Positions 47,504 through 57,260 are shown, counted from the first letter of the stretch. The stretch is DNA of 57,823 nucleotides from an uncultured Luminiphilus sp. (GCA_938084055.1 CALKDK010000052.1:1-57823); one strand, 5' to 3'. A program made the numbers and translations. The notes: generated by a model not told the origin, from the letters alone.

Positions 47504-47553
47504 TTTACGTTTCCGAGGGGGAACTTTAGCTTTGCAACCTCTGGGAACGTAAA
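47504..47553. repeat. Long inverted repeat upstream of the large TonB receptor
   Basis: TTTACGTTTCCGAGG (47504-47518) is mirrored by CCTCTGGGAACGTAAA (47538-47553), with about 19 bases between the arms and two or three mismatches. It lies 122 bases upstream of the receptor ATG, after the stop of the exported-protein gene. No T run follows, so an operator or regulatory RNA structure fits better than a terminator. Confidence 0.6.
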
Positions 47554-47585
47554 TTTTCCGGGTATAAACGCTCCCCCTAACGCCG

Positions 47586-48182
47586 CTAATCAATACGGCG
47601 AACCCCCACGGACCGCCCTGTGGACAGCACCGTCATAGTCCACAGGCCCATGAAGCTGCGCTTGAAGCGCACTTTATTATCACCCCGGGTATGCCGGTAC
47701 CGGCTGCTGCCGGTCCGCTGGCGCCACACCTGACCGTTGTCCAGGGCAAAAACCGTTTTGCCGCTCCAGCCCGAAAAGCTGCTCGTTAAGGTGGCCTCAA
47801 AGGGTTCGTTCAGCGCCTCCTCGTCACGGGTCTCCGCCGCCTTCACAGCCGCAAGCTCCGCCGCTACCCGCCGCTCTACCTCTGCTTCAATGGCGTTTTC
47901 CTGCGCCACGGCACCCCCTTCGGGTACAGCAGCCATCTCGGCCTGTGGCTCCACCGGAGTAATCACGGGACTGCCACCTGCCACGGCCTTCGGGCCAAAG
48001 CGCTTGCGAAGCCACGTATCCAGGTACTCCTGCTGGTCGGGAGACAATTCCCCAAGGCCAGCAGCGGTTTGCTCCTCTGGGGTCATCTCGGTCGCCAGCC
48101 CCTCAAAGGCACCCTGCTCGGTCTGGGCTTGCGCCAGCAGGGGTAGCAGGCAGAACAGAAAACCTAAAATAAGCCGTGGCAT
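47586..48182 (-). CDS. Exported hypothetical protein with C-terminal beta domain
   Basis: A 198-residue protein with a signal peptide (LILGFLFCLLPLLAQAQ). The middle is Ala/Glu-rich and helical (AIEAEVERRVAAELAAVKAAE). The C-terminal ~65 residues look like a small beta domain: FSGWSGKTVFALDNGQVWRQ and GLWTMTVLSTGRSVGVRRID. I have seen similar tails in proteobacterial hypothetical proteins, but no function is known. The ATG at 48182 has AGGAGG at a good distance; the longer open frame upstream lacks protein character. Confidence 0.7.
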   Translation of the reverse strand: MPRLILGFLFCLLPLLAQAQTEQGAFEGLATEMTPEEQTAAGLGELSPDQQEYLDTWLRKRFGPKAVAGGSPVITPVEPQAEMAAVPEGGAVAQENAIEAEVERRVAAELAAVKAAETRDEEALNEPFEATLTSSFSGWSGKTVFALDNGQVWRQRTGSSRYRHTRGDNKVRFKRSFMGLWTMTVLSTGRSVGVRRID

Positions 48183-48549
48183 GATGAAGCCTCCTGGAAA
48201 ATCGGCAAAAACTGCAGGGACCTGATGGGAAGCACCCATCAGCACCTTTAGCCGACGCTGTACCCTGCCGGCAGCCCCAGGCTGCACACTACCCCAACCT
48301 ACCCACAGCCCATGACGGGACTTTAAACCAGAATAGCGTGATCGTGTGTAGTACCGGCAGGCACAGCGGAACAAATCGCTCCGTCAAACCGGCTTACAGC
48401 CAGTATTCATGCACAGCCTCTGTGTATTAACGGCTACCTTGTACACGTTGGCAAGGTGGGGGGTGCTTCCCATATAAAGACGCCGGCACCGCATTGGTTG
48501 CGGGTCAAAGGTGGGGCATCATCAGCCATAGACCACGCTGGGGGAGTTT
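48183..48549. promoter_or_regulatory. Divergent promoter region with a repeated 13-mer
   Basis: This 367-base gap separates two divergent genes and holds no ORF of note. A promoter for the right-hand gene is visible: TTGGCA at 48448-48453 and TATAAA at 48473-48478, spacing 19. The 13-mer ATGGGAAGCACCC at 48225-48237 recurs as its exact reverse complement at 48461-48473, touching that -10 element, so each gene has the motif in the same orientation relative to its start. The left copy also sits in a hairpin GATGGG/CCCATC. Confidence 0.55.
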
Positions 48550-49947
48550 ATGAAAGCGGTATTGCCCGATGTTATGACAGCCAAACTCCAGGAGCTGCTG
48601 GGTCCATCGGGGTTCCTCACCGATGCGGAGTCTCTGACAGCGTATGGGCAGGATTGGACCCGCATTGCCGAACCCGCGCCTTCCGGGGTGGTCCTGCCGA
48701 CATCTACCACGCAGGTTCAGGCCATCGTCAGCCTGGCGAGATCCCACAAAGTCGCACTGGTGCCCTCTGGGGGCCGGACCGGGCTCAGTGGTGGTGCCGT
48801 TGCCGCGCGGGGTGAGCTGGTGCTGTCGTTGGCGCGGATGAATAAAGTGTTAGGCATTGACCCCGTCGGCCGAAGTCTCACCTGTGAAGCGGGGGCAGTC
48901 ACGGCGATGGTTCAGGAGGCAGCGAGAGACCAGGGGTTGATGTACCCGGTCGACTTCGCGTCCAGCGGATCCAGCCAGATCGGGGGCAACATCGCGACCA
49001 ACGCCGGAGGTATTCAGGTCATCCGGTATGGAATGACGCGCAACTGGGTTACCGGCCTCAAGGTGGTAACCGGCACGGGGGAGCTGCTCGATCTCAATAA
49101 AGGACTGCTCAAAAATAATACCGGGCTGGACTTTCGTCACCTGATGATTGGCTCCGAGGGGGTTCTGGGTATCATTGTGGAGGCGACTCTGGCGCTTACC
49201 ACTCCACCGGCAAACCCAAAGGTCTTGGTGCTGGGGGTCCCCTCCATGAACGCCATCATGTCAGTACTGGAGCACTGCCAGGCCGCATTGCCCTTGCTGG
49301 CCTTTGAGTTCTTCTCCGACCTGGCCCTGGATAAAGTCATCAGTGCACACGGCCTGCAGCAACCCCTGCAGGGCCGTTATCCATTTTACGCGCTGGTCGA
49401 GTTTGAGGAAGTGAACCCGGACGTGGACCGTGAGGTGCTCGCACTCGTGGAAAAATGTATGGCGTCAGGCTGGGTGGGTGACGCGGTGCTGAGCCACAAC
49501 GAGGCCCAGCGACGCAGTCTTTGGCGGCTACGGGAGGATATTTCTGGGACAATAGCCAGGTGGACCCCGTACAAGAACGATATAGCTACGACTGTGGCAC
49601 AGGTGCCCGCGTTGCTGGCCCGCGTTGAAAAGCTCATCGAAACCCGATACGCCGATCTCGAGGTAGTCTGGTACGGCCACATCGGAGATGGCAATTTGCA
49701 CCTGAACATCCTGTGCCCCGAAACGATGTCTGTCGATGAATTCCAGCAGCACTGCAAGTCCGTCAGTACGGAGCTGTTTACGATTCTTGCCGATCTGGGG
49801 GGCTCCGTATCAGCTGAGCACGGTGTGGGGCTTTTGAAAAAAGAATTCCTGGGCTACAGCCGCAGTCAGTTTGAAATCGACCTTATGCGCAGCATCAAAC
49901 GGGAGTTCGACCCCGATGGCATTCTGAATCCGGGTAAAGTCATTTAA
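48550..49947 (+). CDS. FAD-linked 2-hydroxyacid dehydrogenase (D-lactate/D-2-hydroxyglutarate type)
   Basis: A 465-residue flavoprotein of the VAO/GlcD family. The FAD-binding domain contains VALVPSGGRTGLSGGAVA and SSGSSQIGGNIATNAGG; the C-terminal cap contains VWYGHIGDGNLHLNILCP with the metal- or substrate-binding His residues, and the end reads FDPDGILNPGKVI. Such enzymes oxidise D-2-hydroxyglutarate or D-lactate and pass electrons to quinone or ETF. The sequence is closest in style to D-2-hydroxyglutarate dehydrogenases near serA, but serA is not in the window, so the substrate stays open. Confidence 0.85.
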   Translation: MKAVLPDVMTAKLQELLGPSGFLTDAESLTAYGQDWTRIAEPAPSGVVLPTSTTQVQAIVSLARSHKVALVPSGGRTGLSGGAVAARGELVLSLARMNKVLGIDPVGRSLTCEAGAVTAMVQEAARDQGLMYPVDFASSGSSQIGGNIATNAGGIQVIRYGMTRNWVTGLKVVTGTGELLDLNKGLLKNNTGLDFRHLMIGSEGVLGIIVEATLALTTPPANPKVLVLGVPSMNAIMSVLEHCQAALPLLAFEFFSDLALDKVISAHGLQQPLQGRYPFYALVEFEEVNPDVDREVLALVEKCMASGWVGDAVLSHNEAQRRSLWRLREDISGTIARWTPYKNDIATTVAQVPALLARVEKLIETRYADLEVVWYGHIGDGNLHLNILCPETMSVDEFQQHCKSVSTELFTILADLGGSVSAEHGVGLLKKEFLGYSRSQFEIDLMRSIKREFDPDGILNPGKVI

Positions 49948-49987
49948 CCCAGGGCTGCGCCAGTGCAGCACTGAACCCCGCCGAAGC

Positions 49988-50662
49988 TCAGTTTGAAACC
50001 AACGTCTCCACCCCATCAGGGGTGCCCAGCAGCACGCAGTCAGCGGGCCTTCTCGCAAACAGGCCGTTGCAAACCACCCCCGTAATCTGGTTTATCTGCC
50101 CCTCAAGCTCCACTGGCCGATCAATGACAAGGCCGTGCACGTCCAATATGACATTGCCATTGTCGGTAACCACGCCTTCACGCCAAACGGGCTCGCCCCC
50201 GAGCTTGACCAGCTCTCTGGCAACATAACTGCGCGCCATGGGTATAACTTCAACGGGCAGCGGAAAGGCACCAAGGACCTCGACCCGCTTGGACACGTCG
50301 GCGATGCAAATAAAAACATCCGCCGCCGCGGCCACAATTTTTTCTCGTGTCAGGGCTGCGCCGCCACCCTTGATCAACTGCAGCTGCTTGTTGGTTTCAT
50401 CGGCACCGTCTATATAGGCATCCAACGATCCCACTGCGTTCAGGTCAGCGACGGGCAAGCCCAGCTCGGCGAGCAATGCCTCCGACCGTTCGGAACTCGA
50501 CACCGTGACCTGAATACGCCCGCTGAGCGCCGGCAACAGACGGATGAAACACTCCGCGGTGCTACCGGTGCCGATTCCCAGAGCCAGCCGATCATTTGAC
50601 AGCGCCGCAACGCGCTCCAGTGCTGCGGCAGCGACAGCTTCTTTCAGGGTCTGCTGATCCAC
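49988..50662 (-). CDS. rpiA: Ribose-5-phosphate isomerase A
   Basis: About 224 residues interconverting ribose-5-phosphate and ribulose-5-phosphate. [42 protein letters not shown] (in part), [17 protein letters not shown] and [12 protein letters not shown] are the signature segments. Alignment of [15 protein letters not shown] with the E. coli N-terminus favours GTG 50662; in-frame ATGs at 50698 and 50728 and a TTG at 50731 would extend it. The last two fall inside a perfect palindrome, which supports the shorter form. It diverges from the sahR-like gene. Confidence 0.93.
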   Translation of the reverse strand: MDQQTLKEAVAAAALERVAALSNDRLALGIGTGSTAECFIRLLPALSGRIQVTVSSSERSEALLAELGLPVADLNAVGSLDAYIDGADETNKQLQLIKGGGAALTREKIVAAAADVFICIADVSKRVEVLGAFPLPVEVIPMARSYVARELVKLGGEPVWREGVVTDNGNVILDVHGLVIDRPVELEGQINQITGVVCNGLFARRPADCVLLGTPDGVETLVSN

Positions 50663-50722
50663 TTTTTCTTGATCCTCTGTCAGGCTCACGGCCCACATAC
50701 TGACACAGCGCCGATGAAAATA

Positions 50723-50746
50723 ATTCATCAAAATATTTTGATGAAT
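50723..50746. promoter_or_regulatory. Perfect 24-bp palindrome, probable SahR operator
   Basis: The left half ATTCATCAAAAT is followed directly by its exact reverse complement ATTTTGATGAAT. It lies 26 bases before the ATG of the ArsR-methyltransferase regulator and 60 bases before the rpiA start. ArsR-family repressors bind AT-rich palindromes next to their own promoters, so this is the most likely operator for autoregulation and for control of metK-ahcY-metF. Confidence 0.8.
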
Positions 50747-50772
50747 GCCTCAGGAGTGCTAAGCTTATCGCT

Positions 50773-51783
50773 ATGCCTTCCAATGTAAACGTAACGGTGC
50801 TCGGCAATCCCGACGCGCCCATCGCACTGCCGACACTTTTTAAAGCACTCGGTGATGCCCTGCGCGTGAAGATTTTGCGGGTGCTGAAGGAGGGCTCACT
50901 CAGCGTTACCGAGCTTTGCGATGTATTCCAGCTCGGCCAAAGCGCTTTGAGTCACCACCTCAAAGTTATGACAACCGCAAACCTGTTGACGCGCCGGCGA
51001 GAAGGCACGGTTATTTTTTATCGCCGCCAGCTCCCGGGCGGGAAGCAGGCAGGATTGGTCAGCGAAACGCTGCGCTACATCGATGTTGAACCCCTCGGGG
51101 AGGAACTGGCGGCAGGACTGGCGCGTGTGCAGGCCAACAGAGAACAAAACTCCCTCGCGTTTTTCCAGCACAACAGTGAACGCTTTCGTGAGCATCAGGA
51201 GTTGATTGCCTCCTGGGACGATTACAGCCAGGCGACCCTGCACCTGCTTGACCGGCATGTTGAAAGCACCCGACCCCGTATTCTGGAGGTCGGCCCAGGC
51301 GACGGCGCATTGCTGCAGGCGCTTGCAGCCCGGGGGGCCTCGGTGGTTGCACTCGACAATTCCGAGGCCATGCTGGAGAAGGCGCGGGTCAGGGCGGGTC
51401 ATCTCAGCAACATAGAATTTGTACTGGGTGAGGCAGGCACCCTCAAGCGAGGGGATACAGGCTTCGATGCCATCGTCATCAATATGGTGCTCCACCACAC
51501 CCCAGACCCCCAAAATACGCTCAAAGAGATCGCCTCCCTGGTCAACCCGACCGGTGTTCTGATCGTCAGTGAGTTATGCAGCCATGACCAGGACTGGGCC
51601 CGAGCCGCCTGCGGTGACCTCTGGCTGGGCTTCGAGCCGACTGAATTAACAGACTGGGCTGGACGCGCGGAGCTAACTGGCCGCGCCGAACTCTTTATCG
51701 CGCAGCGCAACGGCTTCCAGGTCCAAGTGCGGCTGTTTCAGAAAACCAGAATCAATAACATCAAGGAACTAAACTATGAGTGA
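50773..51783 (+). CDS. sahR: ArsR-type regulator fused to a SAM methyltransferase domain, SahR-like
   Basis: A 336-residue fusion. Residues about 15-95 are an ArsR winged helix ([52 protein letters not shown], in part). Residues about 155-290 form a class I methyltransferase domain with motif [16 protein letters not shown] and the later [16 protein letters not shown]. This architecture is that of SahR, known in Proteobacteria to control methionine-cycle genes in response to S-adenosylhomocysteine. The gene overlaps metK by eight bases and has a perfect palindrome upstream. Whether the second domain still catalyses methylation or only senses SAM/SAH is open. Confidence 0.85.
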   Translation: MPSNVNVTVLGNPDAPIALPTLFKALGDALRVKILRVLKEGSLSVTELCDVFQLGQSALSHHLKVMTTANLLTRRREGTVIFYRRQLPGGKQAGLVSETLRYIDVEPLGEELAAGLARVQANREQNSLAFFQHNSERFREHQELIASWDDYSQATLHLLDRHVESTRPRILEVGPGDGALLQALAARGASVVALDNSEAMLEKARVRAGHLSNIEFVLGEAGTLKRGDTGFDAIVINMVLHHTPDPQNTLKEIASLVNPTGVLIVSELCSHDQDWARAACGDLWLGFEPTELTDWAGRAELTGRAELFIAQRNGFQVQVRLFQKTRINNIKELNYE

Positions 51784-52933
51784 GTACTCACTATTTACAT
51801 CGGAGTCCGTGTCCGAGGGTCATCCCGATAAAATGGCGGACCAGATATCCGATGCCATTCTCGACGCCATTCTCGAGGACGACCCCCATGCCCGGGTTGC
51901 GGTGGAGACCCTGGTGAAAACCGGGATGGTCGTGATTGCCGGCGAGGTGACCACCAGCACGTATGTTGATTTGGAAGACGTGGTGCGGGAGGTCGTCAAC
52001 GACATTGGTTACAACAGCTCAGATGTTGGTTTTGATGGCAGCTCATGTGCCGTATTAAATGCCATCGGTAAGCAGTCCCACGACATCGCCATGGGTGTCG
52101 ATGAAGGCGAAAACAAGGAACAGGGTGCCGGGGACCAGGGCCTGATGTTTGGCTATGCGAGCAATGAAACGGATGTGCTCATGCCCGCTCCGATTTTCTA
52201 CGCCCACCGATTGGTTGAGAAGCAAGCTGAGCTGCGCAAGGCCGGCGCACTGCCCTGGCTGCGACCCGACGCCAAGAGCCAGGTCACGTTGGCCTATGAT
52301 GAAAGCGGACAGCCTGCTCGGGTGGACGCGGTGGTGCTGTCTACCCAACATGACCCGGATATCAGTCAGGCCGACATCCATGCCGCTGTGCTGGAGCAAA
52401 TCATCCGGCCCGTGCTGCCCGAGGCATGGCTCCATGCAGATACGCGCTACCACATTAACCCAACCGGCCAGTTCATTATTGGCGGCCCTGTCGGAGATGC
52501 CGGCCTGACCGGCCGCAAAATCATCGTTGATACCTATGGCGGCATGGCACGCCACGGCGGCGGTGCCTTTTCCGGCAAAGACCCTTCCAAGGTGGATCGT
52601 TCTGCGGCCTATGCGGCCCGGTACGTCGCCAAGAATATAGTTGCTGCTGGCTTGGCCGAACGCTGTGAAATTCAGGTGTCCTATGCCATTGGGGTGGCCG
52701 AGCCCACCTCGATCTCCATAAATACCTTTGGCACCAGCACGGTAGGCGACGATCAAATCGCTCGCCTCGTACGCGAGCATTTTGATTTGCGACCCAAGGG
52801 CATCATCGAAATGCTTGACCTGAAACGCCCGATTTATCGTAAGACCGCCAGTTACGGCCACTTTGGCCGTGACGACTCCGATTTTCCCTGGGAACGCACC
52901 GACAAAGCCGACGCGCTCCGCGCTTCCGCCTGA
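51776..52933 (+). CDS. metK: S-adenosylmethionine synthetase
   Basis: A 385-residue enzyme making SAM from methionine and [23 protein letters not shown] opens the ATP site, [12 protein letters not shown] is the hexapeptide-type signature and [19 protein letters not shown] the phosphate loop. Length equals the E. coli enzyme. The start lies inside the end of the sahR-like gene, so the two are coexpressed. No SAM riboswitch can sit between them because there is no leader. Confidence 0.97.
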   Translation: MSEYSLFTSESVSEGHPDKMADQISDAILDAILEDDPHARVAVETLVKTGMVVIAGEVTTSTYVDLEDVVREVVNDIGYNSSDVGFDGSSCAVLNAIGKQSHDIAMGVDEGENKEQGAGDQGLMFGYASNETDVLMPAPIFYAHRLVEKQAELRKAGALPWLRPDAKSQVTLAYDESGQPARVDAVVLSTQHDPDISQADIHAAVLEQIIRPVLPEAWLHADTRYHINPTGQFIIGGPVGDAGLTGRKIIVDTYGGMARHGGGAFSGKDPSKVDRSAAYAARYVAKNIVAAGLAERCEIQVSYAIGVAEPTSISINTFGTSTVGDDQIARLVREHFDLRPKGIIEMLDLKRPIYRKTASYGHFGRDDSDFPWERTDKADALRASA

Positions 52934-52955
52934 ACCCTCTGCAAAGGACCACACC

Positions 52956-54347
52956 ATGAACACTGCTGTAGAACTCAGTAATTTTACCGACTATAAAGTA
53001 GCCGACATCAACCTCGCAGGCTGGGGCCGACGGGAGCTGGACATCGCGGAAAGCGAAATGCCGGCGCTAATGGCCCTGCGAGAACAGTACCGGGAGGAGC
53101 AACCGCTGGCCGGCGCCAAGATTCTTGGCTGCATCCACATGACGATCCAAACCGGTGTGCTTATCGATACCCTGGTTGCACTGGGGGCGGAGGTGCGCTG
53201 GTCCTCCTGCAACATCTTCTCGACCCAGGATCATGCCGCAGCGGCCGTTGCCGCCTCGGGGGTGCCTGTCTTTGCCTGGAAGGGTGAGACCGAGGAAGAA
53301 TACGAATGGTGCATTGAGCAGACCATCCTCAAGGACGGCAAGCCCTGGGATGCCAACATGATACTAGACGACGGCGGTGACCTGACCGGCATGCTGCACG
53401 AAAAGTATCCGGAAATGCTCGAGCATATCCACGGTGTTACCGAAGAGACCACCACCGGTGTTCATCGCCTGTATGAAATGATCGCCAACGGCGAGCTGAA
53501 AGTGCCGGCCATCAACGTCAACGACTCTGTTACCAAGTCCAAGAATGACAACAAGTACGGCTGTCGCCACAGCCTGAACGATGCCATCAAACGCGGCCTC
53601 GATCACCTGCTCGCTGGCAAACGTGCGCTGGTAATTGGCTACGGTGACGTGGGCAAGGGTTCTGCACTATCCCTGCGCCAGGAGGGCATGATCGTCCGCA
53701 TCACAGAGGTTGACCCGATCTGTGCCATGCAGGCCTGCATGGACGGCTTTGAAGTCGTATCCACATTCAAAGACGGTATCAACGACGGTACAGAAGCGTG
53801 CATCAATACCGACCTACTTGGTACAACCGACCTCCTGGTCACCTCAACGGGCAACTTCAATGTGTGCAATGCCGCCATGCTGAAAGCGCTTAAGTGTGGT
53901 GCCGTGGTGTGCAACATCGGACATTTCGATAATGAAATCGATACCGCCTTCATGCGGGAGACCTGGGAGTGGGAAGAGGTAAAGCCCCAGGTACACAAGA
54001 TCTACCGAGACCGCGCCAGTAATAACCACCTGCTGCTGCTTTCCGAAGGTCGCCTGGTCAACCTCGGCAACGCAACAGGACACCCCTCGCGCATCATGGA
54101 CGGGTCATTTGCCAATCAGGTACTGGCGCAGATACACCTTTACGCCAAACGCTTTGCTGATCTGCCCGCTGCGGAGAAGGCCGGCAACATTACGGTCGAA
54201 GTGCTACCCAAGCATCTTGATGAACAGGTAGCCGCTCTTATGGTGCAGGGTTTTGGTGGCGTGATAACGCAGCTCACCGAAGCCCAGGCGCAATACATTG
54301 GGGTATCGGTGGATGGCCCGTTCAAAACCGACAGCTATAAGTACTGA
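52956..54347 (+). CDS. ahcY: Adenosylhomocysteinase
   Basis: The 463-residue NAD-dependent enzyme splits S-adenosylhomocysteine into adenosine and homocysteine, relieving product inhibition of methyltransferases. [19 protein letters not shown] binds [19 protein letters not shown] holds the catalytic Asp, Lys and Asn; [20 protein letters not shown] is the C-terminal signature. The ATG at 52956 follows AAAGGA at a good distance; the open frame upstream is the tail of metK in another frame. metF begins ten bases after its stop. Confidence 0.97.
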   Translation: MNTAVELSNFTDYKVADINLAGWGRRELDIAESEMPALMALREQYREEQPLAGAKILGCIHMTIQTGVLIDTLVALGAEVRWSSCNIFSTQDHAAAAVAASGVPVFAWKGETEEEYEWCIEQTILKDGKPWDANMILDDGGDLTGMLHEKYPEMLEHIHGVTEETTTGVHRLYEMIANGELKVPAINVNDSVTKSKNDNKYGCRHSLNDAIKRGLDHLLAGKRALVIGYGDVGKGSALSLRQEGMIVRITEVDPICAMQACMDGFEVVSTFKDGINDGTEACINTDLLGTTDLLVTSTGNFNVCNAAMLKALKCGAVVCNIGHFDNEIDTAFMRETWEWEEVKPQVHKIYRDRASNNHLLLLSEGRLVNLGNATGHPSRIMDGSFANQVLAQIHLYAKRFADLPAAEKAGNITVEVLPKHLDEQVAALMVQGFGGVITQLTEAQAQYIGVSVDGPFKTDSYKY

Positions 54348-54357
54348 GGAGTCGATA

Positions 54358-55248
54358 GTGGCCACGGACGGCAATTGCAGCCTGGAATTTTTCCCACCCA
54401 AGAGCAGCGCGGGCCTCGATAAGTTGCTGAAGAAAACGCTGCCCGCACTCTCGGCTCTCAACCCGGAGTACTGCTCGGTCACCTACGGTGCGGGGGGTGC
54501 CACCCGCGACACCACGGTCGATACGGTCACCGCAATTCTGGAGCTGGGCTACGACGTCGCACCCCATCTGAGCTTCGGTTCGGATGACCACGCCGTCGTT
54601 GAGAGCCTGATCAGGGGATACCGGGATAAAGGGGTCAGCCGGCTGGTTGCCCTGAGGGGTGACCTTCCCTCGGGCGTGGGCAGTGAGCAGCCGTTGCTCC
54701 ATGCCAGTGAGCTGGTAACTTTCATTCGCCAAACCACGGGTGACCACTTCGATATCGCGGTGGCTGCCTATCCGGAAATTCATCCGGAGGCGCCCGGCTA
54801 TGAACGGGACATCCATTTTCTCAAGGAAAAGCTGAATGCGGGCGCCAATGCGGCGGTTACGCAGTACTTCTACAACGTGGAGTCCTATTTTTACTTCGTA
54901 GATCGCTGCATGTCGGCGGGTATCACCCAACCCATCCACCCAGGCATTATGCCCATTACCAACTTCGCCAGTTTGCAACGCTTCTCTGCCGCCTGCGGTG
55001 CAGAGATCCCGCGCTGGATTACGGCACGCATGGCAGATTTTGCAGACGACCGCGAGAGCGCCTATGCCTTTGGTATTGAAGTCGTTGCACAGCTCTGTGC
55101 CACGCTCATGGAAAGTGGTGCGCCGCCCATTCATTTTTACACGATGAATCAGGCCGAGCCGGTCTGTACCATTGCACGTCAGCTTGGCCTTGTGAAAGGT
55201 GGTAACGGGTATGCGGGAGATCCGGCTCTACACCAATCAGTCGCTTAA
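54358..55248 (+). CDS. metF: Methylenetetrahydrofolate reductase
   Basis: About 296 residues. The flavoprotein reduces 5,10-methylene-THF to 5-methyl-THF, the methyl donor for methionine synthase. The catalytic Glu is in CSLEFFPPKS near the N-terminus; YCSVTYGAGGATRDTT, LVALRGDLP and VTQYFYNVESYFYFVDRC are conserved. GTG 54358 has AGGAG seven bases upstream, which decides the start. It completes the metK-ahcY-metF unit linking folate to the methyl cycle. Confidence 0.95.
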   Translation: MATDGNCSLEFFPPKSSAGLDKLLKKTLPALSALNPEYCSVTYGAGGATRDTTVDTVTAILELGYDVAPHLSFGSDDHAVVESLIRGYRDKGVSRLVALRGDLPSGVGSEQPLLHASELVTFIRQTTGDHFDIAVAAYPEIHPEAPGYERDIHFLKEKLNAGANAAVTQYFYNVESYFYFVDRCMSAGITQPIHPGIMPITNFASLQRFSAACGAEIPRWITARMADFADDRESAYAFGIEVVAQLCATLMESGAPPIHFYTMNQAEPVCTIARQLGLVKGGNGYAGDPALHQSVA

Positions 55249-55942
55249 CAACGGCGACATTGTCGCGCTCGAGGCTGGACCATCGCACCACCTCACCAGA
55301 GTGCTTCGTGCCCAGCCCGGTGACCCCGTCATTCTGTTTAACGGTAAGGGTCTGAACTGGAACTGCCAGATTGACCACATCGATAAACGCCGCGTCACCC
55401 TGTCGGTGGGTCACGCGACTGACCCCCGCAACGAATCGCCACTGGCAATCCATCTGGGGCTGTGCCTGAGCAAAGGCGACCGGTTCGACTGGGCCATTCA
55501 GAAGAGTACAGAGCTTGGCGTATCGACGATTACACCCCTTTTCAGTGAACGGGTAGACGTAAAACTGCCGGCAGATCGGGTTGCCAAGCGACTGGCGCAC
55601 TGGCAACAAATAGTCGTGGGTGCCTGTGAGCAGTGTGGCCGCGCGGTTGTACCGACGCTATCGGCACCAACAGCGCTCTCCGCCTGGGTTGCGCAACAGC
55701 GCTGTGAGCTCAGGCTGGTGCTCCACCACCGAGCCACCGGGGCGCTGCCCAAGATGACCCCAGGCTCTGTTGCGCTGCTTGTGGGGCCCGAGGGTGGTCT
55801 CACAGAGCTTGATCTCGCCCAGGCGAGCACTGCGGGATTTGTAAACCTGAAGCTTGGGCCCCGGGTCCTGCGCACCGAAACTGCACCCGCCGTGGCGTTG
55901 GCAGTTCTGGGAGCCCGCTGGGGCGATATCGCTCAGCCCTGA
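55211..55942 (+). CDS. rsmE: 16S rRNA (uracil(1498)-N(3))-methyltransferase
   Basis: A 243-residue SPOUT methyltransferase that uses SAM to methylate U1498 of 16S rRNA. LCLSKGDRFDWAIQKSTELGVSTITPLFSERV (in part), VGACEQCGRAVVP, LLVGPEGGLTELDLA and LGPRVLRTETAPAVALAVLG form the knotted C-terminal core. ATG 55211 lies 38 bases inside metF, an unusually long overlap for this operon. Its stop overlaps the convergent hydrolase gene by ten bases. Confidence 0.93.
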   Translation: MREIRLYTNQSLNNGDIVALEAGPSHHLTRVLRAQPGDPVILFNGKGLNWNCQIDHIDKRRVTLSVGHATDPRNESPLAIHLGLCLSKGDRFDWAIQKSTELGVSTITPLFSERVDVKLPADRVAKRLAHWQQIVVGACEQCGRAVVPTLSAPTALSAWVAQQRCELRLVLHHRATGALPKMTPGSVALLVGPEGGLTELDLAQASTAGFVNLKLGPRVLRTETAPAVALAVLGARWGDIAQP

Positions 55943-57183
55943 TTCAGTTTCCTGTGCCAGTCGGCGTAGGCCCACTCCAGCCACCAGGCTGCCGCATTGA
56001 GGTAATGGGCGGTCCGGGGAGAATGGACCGTGTCAAACGCGTGCTGGGCACCGGCCAGTTCAGCATAGACCAGAGGCTGTGAACTGACCGCGCTGAGTTC
56101 TGCCACAAAGCGCCGCGCCTCCTCGATCCAGACCAGTGTGTCGTGGGAGCCGTGGAGGACAAATAGCGGGGGAACATCCGTGCTTATCCAGCAAACCGGC
56201 GACGCGAGATCAAAGGCTTCAGGATCCTGCTCGGGTGTCGTCTTCATGAGTTGCTCGATCACGTAGTTATCGATGCGCGTACCATGACGGATGCCGGCAC
56301 GATCACAGAGGTCGTAAACCCCATACAGAGGCATCGCGGCCTGCACGCGCGTATCTGCGCCCTCGAACCCGGGCTGCCATGGCGCATAATTGCCGGACAG
56401 TGCGGTCAGCGCCGTCAGGTGCCCACCGGCAGAACCACCTGTTACAGCGATGAAGTCGGGGTTACCGCCCCACTGTTCTATATTCTCGCGTATCCAGGCA
56501 ATCGCCTTCTTTATATCAACCATCGGATCGGGAAATGTTGCCCGCGGTGCCAACCGGTAATTGACGGCTACAACCACCCATCCGAGGCTGGCCATGTAGT
56601 GCATCAGGGGCAGCGCCTGCTCACCCTTGTGACCTACCAGCCAGGCTCCGCCATGGATCTGCAAGAGGACTGGTCGAGCGGCGCCCGCCACACTCGGCGT
56701 ATACACGTCGAGAAAGTTTCGTTTCCCTGCTTCGCCGTAGGGAATATCCCGCTCTCGACGCACACCATAGCGTTTAAATGCGAGGGGCCGCAGCCAGTCT
56801 CGGGCAAAAATTTGCCTACTGAGTCGCCTGCGGCGCTCCGGGGGTATTAGGTTGGCAAAATCGATACCGAGTCCGCTTTGTAGCGCGCGCTCCAGCTGGT
56901 GACCCGTCTCGAAATGCCGCTTCAAAAGCACCAATTTACCGACCATCGAGAGCAGCAACAGACACAGGCCCGCGCGGACAGGCGCGTCGCCCGGATCCAG
57001 TAGTGCCACCCCCAGGGCCAACATAAACAGGTGCGATAACAGGCCCCACAAGGCCAGCTCATTTGTTGCGGTTGATATCAGGAACCAGACCGGCACGGCC
57101 CAACCAAGGGCTCGACCCGGCACGAGTGCGGTCAAGGTTGATATCGCCAGCAGGATTGCCAGCACCAAATAAAACACGTCCAT
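55933..57183 (-). CDS. Alpha/beta hydrolase with N-terminal membrane region
   Basis: A 416-residue protein. The first ~110 residues are hydrophobic and form about four membrane segments (YLVLAILLAISTLTALVPG; LWGLLSHLFMLALGVALL). The rest is an esterase/lipase alpha/beta hydrolase: oxyanion motif QIHGGAWLVGHKG, nucleophile elbow VTGGSAGGHLTAL, and a late acid and His in FVLHGSHDTLVW and AGAQHAFDTV. The hydrolase domain resembles HSL-type carboxylesterases. The substrate is unknown. ATG 57183 is taken; a GTG at 57189 would add two residues. It diverges from gshB. Confidence 0.83.
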   Translation of the reverse strand: MDVFYLVLAILLAISTLTALVPGRALGWAVPVWFLISTATNELALWGLLSHLFMLALGVALLDPGDAPVRAGLCLLLLSMVGKLVLLKRHFETGHQLERALQSGLGIDFANLIPPERRRRLSRQIFARDWLRPLAFKRYGVRRERDIPYGEAGKRNFLDVYTPSVAGAARPVLLQIHGGAWLVGHKGEQALPLMHYMASLGWVVVAVNYRLAPRATFPDPMVDIKKAIAWIRENIEQWGGNPDFIAVTGGSAGGHLTALTALSGNYAPWQPGFEGADTRVQAAMPLYGVYDLCDRAGIRHGTRIDNYVIEQLMKTTPEQDPEAFDLASPVCWISTDVPPLFVLHGSHDTLVWIEEARRFVAELSAVSSQPLVYAELAGAQHAFDTVHSPRTAHYLNAAAWWLEWAYADWHRKLNQG

Positions 57184-57260
57184 TGTCACTTATTCCGTTT
57201 TGGTTGCATGGTTGGGCGACGGGCCGTAACGTAGTGGCTCTTTACTTACGAGGCTCTGCC

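Noticed and set aside
51750..51790. SAM or SAH riboswitch before metK
   Set aside because: metK starts inside the preceding gene, so there is no leader; the ahcY leader is 22 bases, too short for a riboswitch.
52055..52963. Long open frame of 302 codons antisense to metK
   Set aside because: It mirrors metK exactly, has no ribosome site and no recognisable domain; long antisense frames are expected in GC-rich genes.
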